DNA of 15,477 bases from NCBI GenBank assembly GCA_016987375.1, contig PJRA01000196.1, forward strand, positions 1,860,470 to 1,875,946, read 5' to 3'. Positions 1 through 7,900 of this stretch are shown here, one piece after another. Each line of letters begins with the position of its first letter. Within the stretch, counting starts at the first letter, position 1. Both the position numbers and the translations under genes were made by a program. The notes beneath the pieces were generated by a model. That model was given only the letters and a program-made list of their open reading frames with translations, made no database searches and was not told the DNA's origin. Source of the stretch: Brachionus koreanus. Lineage: Eukaryota > Rotifera > Eurotatoria > Ploima > Brachionidae.

Positions 1-31
1 GAATAGCTTTTTAATTTTTTTATATTCTTAA

Positions 32-37
32 TATAAA
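32..37 (+). promoter_or_regulatory. possible TATA box of the CAP-like gene
   Basis: A TATAAA hexamer lies 72 bases before the ATG at 109. A 10-mer, gaatagcttt, flanks it on both sides (1-10 and 44-53). In DNA this AT-rich the hexamer is expected often by chance, so position is the only support. Confidence 0.2.
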
Positions 38-108
38 TGACAAGAATAGCTTTGTGAGTATTTTAAAAATAAAAATTTTATTTTGATTAGTTTTATTAAC
101 TAAACAAA

Positions 109-804
109 ATGAGGAGCAAAAAATTAATTTTTTTCGAATTTTTTTTGGTCTTGGTTATATTAGGACATTCAAAAGCTCAAATTCCAACTATACGAAATGT
201 AAGTATTGCAGAATTTGATCAGGACGAACTTTTCAGTCTGAAGAGCTTCAATGACCAGAGAGTAAAAAATTCGTTGGAACCTATTAGCTTAGATCAAGAA
301 TTAATGCTTATTGCTCAAAGAGAATCTGAAAGATTGGCCATGATTAATCGATTGGAAACCTTGTCTGCTCGAATCGAAAAGAAATATCATGGATTTTCCA
401 GACAAATATTTGGAAAAATTGGAACCAGTTATAGTAGGAAATTAATGTAACTTTTGATTTTAAAATTTTTAAACTTTATTTTTCTAGTTGGTTCTAAAAT
501 TTGTCATGATAATTTTTTGAAAGAAAAAGAAAAAAAAATAATTGATATCAACAATTTTTGTGGTAATTTTGCAGATGATTTTCGTATTGGAATGGGTAGA
601 GCCATTAATTCAGACGAGAGAACAATTTATGCTGTTACGCTTTTTTTAGTCAAAATGAATAGTGAAATAAGTGAAGAAATTTCAAATAATGAAACATCGA
701 AAAAGGAAACCAATTTTGATTCGGGTTCTAAATTGCCTGGTGTTATTTCTAAAATATGGAATTTTTTTAAGGGAACTGTATCTAAGTTTTTTTCATCAAT
801 CTGA
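109..804 (+). CDS. secreted divergent CAP/SCP-domain protein (two exons)
   Basis: Exons are 109-433 and 488-804, joined by a 54-bp phase-1 GT-AG intron (gtagga...tttctag), giving 213 residues. The intron is inferred because the first frame stops at 448 while the following frame continues the domain. Residues 1-24 form a signal peptide: a basic start, a hydrophobic core, then HSKAQ. Residues 46-73 (from SFNDQR, through LEPISLDQEL, to AQRESERLA) match the first helix of CAP/SCP/GAPR-1 proteins. Residues 138-165 (from DDFRIGMGRAI to TIYAVTLFLVKMN) match the late strands, where family members read like VGxGxA...VYVVAxYxPxGN. The His expected at the start of the first motif is Phe47, and no His stands before the late Gly-rich strand, so the usual CAP metal-site tetrad looks lost. 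A tail of about 48 residues is rich in Ser, Asn and Lys and ends in a Phe-rich amphipathic stretch (GVISKIWNFFKG). The start has the favourable context acaaaATGA. CAP membership is moderately certain; the role, such as an extracellular or venom-like protein, cannot be told. Confidence 0.62.
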
Positions 805-829
805 ATTTTTTTTTGTTTTTATTGAGTTA

Positions 830-846
830 AATAAACTTTTAATAAA
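830..846 (+). terminator. polyadenylation signals of the CAP-like gene
   Basis: Two AATAAA hexamers (830-835 and 841-846) lie 26 and 37 bases after the TGA at 802-804, the usual position for an animal 3' end. Confidence 0.5.
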
Positions 847-849
847 TAT

Positions 850-1165
850 TATTATTTATTTTGACAATTCAATTGCATTCAATTTTTTTTGCTCTTCAAT
901 TGAACCAAAGCTGTGCTTGAATTACTTCTAACATTTCCGTTTATTTAATAAGAAAATAACTAATGATAAATTAAAATTAAAAGTAAATTTAAATAAAATT
1001 TTAAAATTTTTTTATTTCAAAGTACTAACAATTAAAATACTATTTTTTCCTGGTTATTTCGAGTCAAAAATTTTTGCGTTTTTTTTTTTTTAATTTTTTT
1101 TAATCTATAAATAAAGATTTTAATTGAAAATATTAATAATTAGCTAATCTTCAAAATATAAACTA
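850..1165. other. AT-rich intergenic DNA, nothing recognised
   Basis: Homopolymeric T and A runs lie between the CAP-like gene and the mariner remnant. Short open frames here have no recognisable motif or start context. Confidence 0.5.
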
Positions 1166-1396
1166 TTATGCTTTGTAGTATTTATTTAGCCATATATCAG
1201 CCAGTGGTTCAATTCCTCTCTTGAACCATTCACAGGCATTGGAACCAAAAAACTCACGATGTCCTTTTTCAATTTGATCATGTCTAGGTTAATAAAATGG
1301 TATCCTCTAACAAAATGAGCCGTTGAGCTAAAAAGATGATAATCAGAAGAAAAAAGATCTGAGCTATGTAGAGGAAAAAGTTCGCTCACTTATAGC
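1166..1396 (-). pseudogene. mariner transposase remnant, C-terminal part
   Basis: On the minus strand the frame from about 1389 reads LHSSDLFSSDYHLF, then HFVRGYHFINL. This is the third-Asp region of Tc1/mariner (DD34D) transposases, usually SPDLxPSDYHLF. The Asp codon is 1342-1344. Near 1250 the homology moves to another frame, which continues EWFKRGIEPLADIW and ends NKYYKA with a stop at 1166-1168. That is the typical end of a mariner transposase, and the frameshift shows the gene is dead. The upstream part of the same gene is at 2507-2600; the two halves are separated by the inserted element 1399-2504. Confidence 0.85.
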
Positions 1397-1456
1397 TACA
1401 CAGTTAGCGTTTGAGGTGGAAAAATTTCAACTTATATATTGAAAAACTGCGATGCA

Positions 1457-1630
1457 GACATATATGTTGATATTTATATTTGTGACATAAATGTAGAATT
1501 TTTTTTGCATAAATGTAGATAATAAAGATACGACATAAATGTAGAAAAAGAATAAAACTTAACATATATGTAGATAAAATGTAACGGATGTAAATGTTGA
1601 AAACTGATAAAACCATGCATATATGTAGAA
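1457..1630. repeat. subterminal array of CATAWATGTAGA-like motifs
   Basis: Seven related 12-14-mers occur in one orientation, at about 1457, 1484, 1507, 1532, 1561, 1586 and 1617. The core is CATA[A/T]ATGT[A/T]GA and spacing is 23-31 bases. Inverted relatives lie near the right end (2381-2390 and 2453-2466). Arrays of this type near transposon ends commonly bind the transposase; that role is inferred. Confidence 0.65.
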
Positions 1631-1879
1631 AAATTTCAGCCTAATTTTTTTATACTGGGGCATTTTCAGGATTCGATAATTAATTGAATTAAAAATATAA
1701 TAAAATTGTTTATTATAAAATGAAATTAAAAAAAAACAAAATAGATATATTAAAGCATTTGAATTTCTGTTGTAGCTATATTAAATTAATTTGAAAATGA
1801 AGTGGCAATTGTATCTTTATTTGTAATTTGGATCCTTGATGTTGATTGATTAATTGTAGCTTGATTATCAAATGATCGA

Positions 1880-2043
1880 TTATTGGCAATAGTTAGTTGC
1901 TGGTAAAATCGAGTTTTTTTCATTGTTTTTTGCATTTGACTTCTTGCCTCGCTTTTTCGGTGTGTATTTTTGGCGTTTCTCTTTTACCTCGTCTGATGGT
2001 AAAATGCCTGGAATTGATATTTCAATTTTAAATGAATCTCTTT
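1880..2043 (-). pseudogene. exon-like open stretch with a basic nuclear-type motif
   Basis: On the minus strand, just after an acceptor-like tttttttgcag (AG at 2045-2044), about 54 codons stay open to a TAA at 1882-1880. The peptide has FKIEISIPGILPSDEV, then the Lys/Arg-rich YTPKKRGKK, which would serve as a nuclear localisation signal. I recognise no family. It could be the last exon of a protein once carried by the surrounding element, or chance; codon content is richer in C and G than its surroundings, which mildly favours former coding. Confidence 0.3.
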
Positions 2044-2077
2044 CTGCAAAAAATATAATTTAAAATTGATCTATTGA

Positions 2078-2332
2078 TTTAAAAAATTAAAAAACATTAC
2101 ACCGAAACAACATTTTTTAATTCATTATGGTTCAGCAATCAAAAGATTTGGTCCTCCAAAGTACTATTCAACAATGAGATTCGAAGCTAAACATAGCTAT
2201 TTTAAAAGAGTTAATCAAGCCACTCATAATCATATTAATTTTTATTTTTTTCGAAAAACAAAAAATAAATTTTTCTACTCTTTAAATAATATTTTTTTTT
2301 ACATTTTGGTTGATTTATCATTTCAAGCTTAA
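2078..2332 (+). pseudogene. degenerate ORF with TPKQHFLIHY...RFEAKHSYFK motif
   Basis: The open frame runs from 2078 to the TAA at 2330-2332 and has no ATG before the conserved part. From 2099 it reads TPKQHFLIHY, then AIKRFGPPKYYSTM, then RFEAKHSYFKRV. This resembles a segment (HY, GP, RFE-KH, FK) that I associate with uncharacterised, repetitive, transposon-related animal proteins; no named family is asserted. After about 2235 the frame becomes Phe/Asn/Lys low-complexity, so only about 45 codons look like former coding sequence. It lies wholly inside the 1399-2504 element, on the opposite strand from the exon-like piece at 1880-2043. That makes one intact gene covering both unlikely. Confidence 0.5.
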
Positions 2333-2506
2333 AGTAAAAAATTATCTATCAAAATGTTGAAAAAATATTCAAATTTCAATATCTACATTTCGGTAAAATA
2401 AAATCAACATAAAAGTAAAGTTTTTTAGTGGTGCATCATTAAGACAAACCGTTCAACATATATGTATAAAATTCTCTGATTTTCAACCTCAATCGCTAAC
2501 AGTGTA

Positions 2507-2600
2507 TTTTATTTCTGCCATTGTTCTTCTAACTGAATGAATTCTAGCGTGATCTTTAAGAAAAAGCCTTGATTTCGGTTGATCAAAGATTACTCATCGG
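2507..2600 (-). pseudogene. mariner transposase remnant, middle part
   Basis: On the minus strand the frame reads DQPKSRLFLKDHARIH, then SVRRTMAEIK up to the TA junction. It corresponds to the mariner segment usually read LANRKGVxxLHDNARPHxA. The catalytic Asp (codon 2552-2554) is kept, though the Asn after it is His. Upstream (2600-2680) a degraded IVCMLEF segment suggests a little more of the transposase with an internal deletion. The gene continues at 1396 and below, beyond the inserted element. Confidence 0.8.
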
Positions 2601-2734
2601 AAATTCCAACATACATACAATTTTCACGACTATCTGAGCTGGTTAAAATGGGTTCAATAATTATTATTTTTTTAATCTTAAGTTCAAAAATAGATCCACT
2701 TCCAGATTTGTTCAAAAGTCATAAAGTCAAGGTC

Positions 2735-2865
2735 AAGTCAAGTCAAATGACTTGACTTTAAAAGACTTTAAAACAACTTTTTTTTCAGTTTTCTATTAAT
2801 ACTGACATGTAATTAATACTGACTTTTTTTTGAAAAAAAAAATTCAAGTCAAGTCACTGACTTGA
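2735..2865. repeat. pair of AAGTCAAGTCA hairpins
   Basis: A perfect 11-bp stem (2735-2745 with 2748-2758, loop AA) built from AAGTCA units is followed about 100 bases later by a second hairpin of the same core (2849-2856 with 2858-2865, one-base loop). Degraded tandem GTCAA copies precede the first. Function unknown; they may be ends of a small foldback repeat. Confidence 0.5.
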
Positions 2866-3064
2866 TTTTGAAAAGCACTGTCATATTATTTTATTTGACA
2901 TTTTTTTTAATATTTTCTTTTATATTACATTGACAAATATTTTTTTGAATTGACAAAAGTAAAAAATAATTTTATTTTTTAATAGTATTAAGATTTTTGA
3001 ACAAAAAAAAGCTCTATTTTGACCAATTTTTCTGAGCTTTCATTAGCGATTTCACAAAATTTGC

Positions 3065-3753
3065 TTGCCAACCTCCCTCGTATACTTCTTCTCGTATACG
3101 ATAAGTTCATTTCTAACTAGGCGATCACAACAAGTCGGGCTTGGTGAAGCAAGGTCAGATTGGGCTGAAGTCACAAGTGGTGTTCCTCAAGGTTCTGTCC
3201 TTGGTCCCATTTTATTCATTATATACATAAATGATTTACTCGAAAGTATCCACAACAACTCGAAAGCGTCTGCTCTGCTCAGCTTAATGTCGAGAAATGT
3301 AAAGTTGTCCATATTGGACGTAACAATTCAAATCATGATTACAAAATTGAGTCATTTTCACTTAATAAATCAGAATGCGAAAAAGATCTTGGAATATATA
3401 TCAAAAATGACCTAAAATGGGACACTCAAGTAAACTATGTTACAGCTAAAGCAAATACCAGAAGATACCAGAACCTAACTACCAGAAGATTGAGAGAAGA
3501 TCTGATCCAGATGTTCAAGTTAATAAATACAATTGAGTTAGTTGAGTTTAAAAAAGGGTTAATCTTTGGTCAAAGTGGTCAAGTATACGATTTAAGAAGG
3601 CATTCTAAGACTCTACGTCGTGAACAGATAAAAAACTGTTCCTCACGTTTCCATTTTTTCAAAAATAGAGTTGTAAACATGTGGAATGGATTACCGGAAG
3701 AAATAGTTAGCACAAAAACGTTGCATATTTTTAAGTCAAAACTAGATGCATAG
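3065..3753 (+). pseudogene. LINE reverse transcriptase remnant (CR1/Jockey-like), internally deleted
   Basis: The first piece (about 3098-3267) reads SSFLTRRSQQV, EARSDWAEVTSG, then VPQGSVLGPILFIIYINDLL. This is the core of a non-LTR reverse transcriptase. At about 3270-3280 the homology jumps frame to LNVEKCKVVHIG. The strand carrying the catalytic [FY]-A-D-D is missing, so the enzyme is dead. The second frame stays open to the TAG at 3751-3753 and has KDLGIYIKNDLKW, then RRLREDLIQMFK, LRREQ, and FFKNRVVNMWNGLPEEIVS, the usual C-terminal end of CR1/Jockey-type ORF2. Another deletion lies at 3457-3490, marked by a repeated 10-mer accagaagat; the normal segment on either side of the LEYA and QRRATK motifs is absent. 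Nothing upstream of the reverse transcriptase is found, as expected for a 5'-truncated copy. Confidence 0.88.
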
Positions 3754-3845
3754 CTTGTGAAAAAAGAAGCGACTATCATAGCTCATTAGAGCTCTGCTCG
3801 GACATTTTTCCGAGTCACAGTTCAACTTACTACTACAACTAATGA
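3754..3845 (+). mobile_element. 3' untranslated tail of the LINE remnant
   Basis: After the stop codon lies a 6-bp-stem hairpin (CTCGGA with TCCGAG, 3797-3814) and then a TACTACTAC-type run near 3829-3838. A hairpin plus short tandem repeats is a usual 3' end for CR1/Jockey-type elements. The precise end is not defined. Confidence 0.55.
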
Positions 3846-4885
3846 AGAATGTTTAGAGCACCTAAATAGTAATCTAGTTCATTAATTAATTATTTCCTTT
3901 ATTAATTTAAAATCAAAAAATAAAATCGGTAAAAACGATTAAAATATATTGAACTTTTATCGTTTAAAAACTTGAAAAACTTGGTTCGATTTTAGTCCTA
4001 AAATTTGTTCCCAAAAATCCCAAAAAAAATAAAAATGGATTAAAGATAGTTCAATATTTTAGAAAAGATAAACTGAAAATCCATCAAATGATTGAATATT
4101 CTAAGATAATACATATTAAATTTTATATTTTTATTAAATTTTATTAAAGAGAAAAAAAAACTTGCCAAGTATACTAAGTCTAAAGAAAGAATCTGATTTG
4201 AGTCAACATCAACATAAAGAAACATTTTGCTTAATTTTGACTGTCCGTAAAAGGTAAAATAAGTGCCTGTGACATGTAATTTTAGAGTGTTGCCGAGTAC
4301 AGACCAAAAGACAAAATTTGTGTCGACGTCTAATCATAGGAAAATTTATTCATTTAGTGTGAGGGATCACAATATACCAAAAGCAGCGTGTTCACATTAA
4401 AATATTTTTTAATGCAAAAGTTAACCATTAATTATGATAAAATATTCGGCTTCAAAATCACATACATGCTCGCTTAAATAATTCATTTTTCATCACTTAT
4501 ATTGAAATCACTCTAAAATTAGCATAGAAAATTAGAAACTTGCATTTTTAAGAGCACCATAGAGCTAAATTAAATATGCATAGAATACAAGTCCGTGTTG
4601 AACAAATTTAATTTTTGTTCGAAGCAAATAAATATTATTTCACAAATTAGTTGAAATTTATCTTGGTCTTTAAGTACCTAATAGGAACTTTTGGCTTAAT
4701 CTATTTAAACGACATTTTAGATTGAGTCAAAGACGTACATTAATAATGCAGTCAGCCAGGCCACTCTTGTTAGTCGATTGATTTTAAATTTGTCAGCCAC
4801 TGTTGTTTATCTGATCAAAAAATCACATCAAATAGCCAAAATAAAAAAAAAAAAATCAAAACATTTTTTTACTCCAATTTTTGAT
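3846..4885. other. intergenic region upstream of the R3H gene
   Basis: No gene is recognisable. A perfect 13-bp inverted repeat, TAATTTTAGAGTG (4277-4289) against CACTCTAAAATTA (4509-4521), brackets about 220 bases and may be a small MITE. The segment 4740-4830 is less AT-rich than its surroundings and could hold the promoter of the R3H gene, but I see no defined element. Confidence 0.4.
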
Positions 4886-4901
4886 ACTAATTGTTTTTGA
4901 G
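4886..4901 (+). promoter_or_regulatory. splice-acceptor-like site just before the R3H start codon
   Basis: ACTAAT, a good branch-point match, is followed by tgtttttgag; its AG (4900-4901) lies one base before the ATG at 4903. It could receive a spliced leader or a 5' untranslated exon. Acceptor-like sites also precede the other two genes. Confidence 0.4.
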
Positions 4902-4902
4902 T

Positions 4903-7900
4903 ATGTTAAACAGTGCTGATACGGTGTCGGGCGTATCAATTGAGTCTACCAGTCCTAACGATGCAGCCCAACTAGATATCAAAGAGTTCATTCACACTCA
5001 GCTCAAAGAGAACACCCGTGATCGCCTTTTTATGCTCAATATCGAGCGAGATCTTGTTAATTTTATCAAAAATCAAAAGTAATTAAAAATTTAGAAATTT
5101 TTTCTATTTATTTGTTTATTTTGTATTAAAATTTATCCAGAATTGAGTATCACAAGTTTCAGGCAATGAACCCTTATTACAGAATGTTGACGCATCGCAT
5201 ATGCGAATACTTCGGCCTGGGCCATAACCTTGATAATTTGAAACAGTCGGTGATCGTGTTCAAAATAGCAGAGAAGACAGCATTGCCTAATGTGACCTTC
5301 CAGACAATAATAAATACCTCTGAGCAGAAGCAACAAGAAAAACTCGGCAGTCATGGCTCCGAGTCCGGCTCGGACTCGTCCAATTCGTTGACGCCAAATA
5401 CATCTTCGAACAACCTGGTCGTGCTTCAAGAGCCAAAGATAGAAAAAAAACAAATATTAAAACGCGACACCAACGATCAAGAAAACGTGATCAGAGTAAT
5501 TTTTTTTTCTAAAAAAATTTAAACTTTTTTTTTTTGATCTTTGAGATCAAGTCAGTTTTCTGATAAAATGCTATCTAAGAAATTACGTGATTGATTTTTT
5601 TTTTGTTTAATTTTAATTTTATTTTACAAATTATGAAACCATTTTGCAAAGGTTAGAGCAAAAATTATTTATTTTTCAATAGATCTTTAAATAAGGCATT
5701 AGAAGTTTGACTTAGTTAGATCAATTGAATTAAGAGATTGAGGAGTTGGAAGAGGGTGGTTTGACACATAAACGAAAAAAAAATAGCATCAATTTAAATC
5801 AATAGTATTTAAAAAAAATTAAGAATTTTATATTTTTTTATTTGAAGAATAAATGTGGGAATTTTCCCGGACTTATCCCAGTTGCAAAAGCCTTTTTTTA
5901 AAGCCTCTTTACTAATTACTTGTTTGAAAGGATTAAAAATCTAATTTGACTAAATGAAAAAGACAATTTTTTTTTATTTCGTTATTTGTATCAGTGCTTG
6001 ATTGAGTGTTAGTTCTTGCTAAGTTAAAAATACAGTTGTTCATTTATTTTCTGGCATCCACCTTGGGCAGTGATAAAGCACTAATCACAAATTGATCTTA
6101 TCATGGATTTGAATATCAAGACGTACAATTTGGTTGAGTTTTCCCATCTGCTTTTTTTTAAATTTTGTTTATTGTATTTTCGTTGAATGCAGTCTTTTTT
6201 ATCTGAAGTTTAATTTAGGATCCATTTTAAATTCCTTGAAAGGTCTTATCTAAATTCTTTTAGTAAAAAAGTTATTTGGCTGACGACCCCTCACAAGAAC
6301 AGCATGTGTTTTTTTGCCTTTTTTAAGTTTTTAAAATTATTTTTTTCTCTTTAGACTAAAAAATTCAATTTAAATAATTTAAATTATCTAATAGTTTAGT
6401 ATTATCTTAGAGAAATATGGCCGAATAAATTTTGTCAACAAATAAATTATCAATTTTAATTATAAAAAATCAATTTATCAACTGTATAAAAGATCAACAG
6501 TATATTTTGTCAACAATTTTATTTAAAGAAAAATACAATTTGTAAGCAAAAAAATGTGAAAAAAATAAAAAAGTTAATTTAACGAAATAAAAAAGTTTTC
6601 GGGATCATTTAACTAGAAGTTTTCAAGCAATTTCAAACCTATTCTTGAGTATAAAACCTTGATCATTATCAAAATTAAGCCTATTTCCGGGTATAATTCA
6701 AAAATTAGAATCTACTTGCAATATTCAAAATCTTAATAAGTTGATAATTAATACTCTATTGATCTTTATTAGTTGACAATTTGTACTCATTAATTTTTAT
6801 TTTTATTTTTTGTTGATTAATTTATCTGTTGATATTTTTTTGTTGACAAAATATGCTATTGATAATTTAATTGTTGACAAATTAATTTTGCCCAGAAATA
6901 CAAGACCACTAGATTGTTAAACTATTAATATTAATAAAATAGATAAAAAAAAAATTGAAAATAGTGTATTACTTTTAAATGCTAGTTTAGTTAAAAAATA
7001 AAAAGCTTCCTGACATCAGAATTTATTTAAACATTGATCAATGTAGTGCTAGATAATCGACTAGTTTAAAATAGACTAATTTTTTTTGACATTAAATGCT
7101 TTATTGATTAAAATTTTATGCGATACTTAATATTTATTTGTAAATGCTATAATTTTTTAAATCCTCAAACAAAATTAGACACTTTTTTCCTTTTAGATTT
7201 TTAGTCTTTCAAGTACTTTTAATTTTAAAGGCAATGTGAAATTTCATACAAAATTTCAAGTACAAAAATTTAAAAATTTTTTTCTGCAGATGAAACAAAG
7301 TGAAACGACTGTTGACTGTTGTAACCTGACGTGGAAGTCCACAAAATTCCATTCATTATAATGACATTGAAAATAAATCGCAATCAATTTGATAAAGCAA
7401 TCATTTTGCAGACTTTCACAGTAGATAAAACAACACGTTGTTTCACTCTATTTCATCTGCAAAACAAATTTTTCATCATTAAAACAAGTTTTAAAATTTT
7501 TAAATTTTTGTACTAGAAATTTTGTATGAAATTTCACATCGTCAATTTTAAACTAGTCGATTTATTGAGTTAGATTTTTGATAAATTTTAAGAAAAATTG
7601 ACTAAATTGTGTGTTTATTGTATGTAGAAAAATTTGGTTTTGTGAAATTTAGTACAATAGAACAGAACAAAATGTTAAAAATTCTTATAACTTTTCTTTT
7701 AATAGTCAATAGCAAGTTAATAAATTAATGTAACATGGTGCAAAATTCAAAGTTGCACTATTATTAACAATACGGTAAAACTCTGCAAATTTAGCATGAT
7801 TTAATAATGTATGAAGTTCACTACAAATGCTTTATATATCAACTAAAGTGATATAGTGACATACGAGGCTCATATGTTTGTAAATATATAAATGTAAATA

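Larger units (their letters stand above)
1397..2506. mobile_element. 1.1 kb TIR element inserted at TA in a mariner fossil
   Basis: The ends are inverted repeats: 1397-1422 begins TACACAGTTAGCG, and the complement of 2481-2506 begins TACACTGTTAGCG; about 23 of 26 bases agree. Further in, CATATATGTTGA occurs in opposite orientation at both ends (1459-1470 and 2453-2464). The outermost TA at each end (1397-1398 and 2505-2506) fits a TA target duplication, so the element proper is 1399-2504. The flanks are two pieces of one mariner transposase. Removing the element with one TA brings the two catalytic Asp codons into the same frame with 33 codons between them, close to the 34 of mariner proteins. 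The element holds a motif array on its left side and two decayed coding pieces. TA duplications suggest mobilisation by a Tc1/mariner-like or similar TA-targeting transposase, but no such enzyme is recognisable inside it. Confidence 0.8.

Noticed and set aside
671..931. Open + frame overlapping the end of the CAP-like gene
   Set aside because: Shifted frame of the CAP-like exon 2 running into untranslated AT-rich sequence; peptide is Phe/Ile/Asn low-complexity.
1404..1616. Minus-strand open frame of 70 codons
   Set aside because: It is made by the CATAWATGTAGA repeat array at the left end of the 1.1 kb element; the His/Tyr/Ile-rich peptide reflects the repeat.
3579..3779. Minus-strand open frame opposite the LINE remnant
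   Set aside because: Antisense of a clear reverse-transcriptase C-terminus; no motif of its own.
4040..4225. Minus-strand open frame of 61 codons
   Set aside because: Low-complexity hydrophobic peptide in AT-rich DNA with no start context or domain.
5133..5453. Minus-strand open frame of 106 codons opposite R3H exon 2
   Set aside because: Antisense of the R3H domain, whose + strand product is unmistakable.
7331..7516. Open + frame of 61 codons
   Set aside because: Lies wholly within the 7230-7543 inverted-repeat element and has no recognisable motif.
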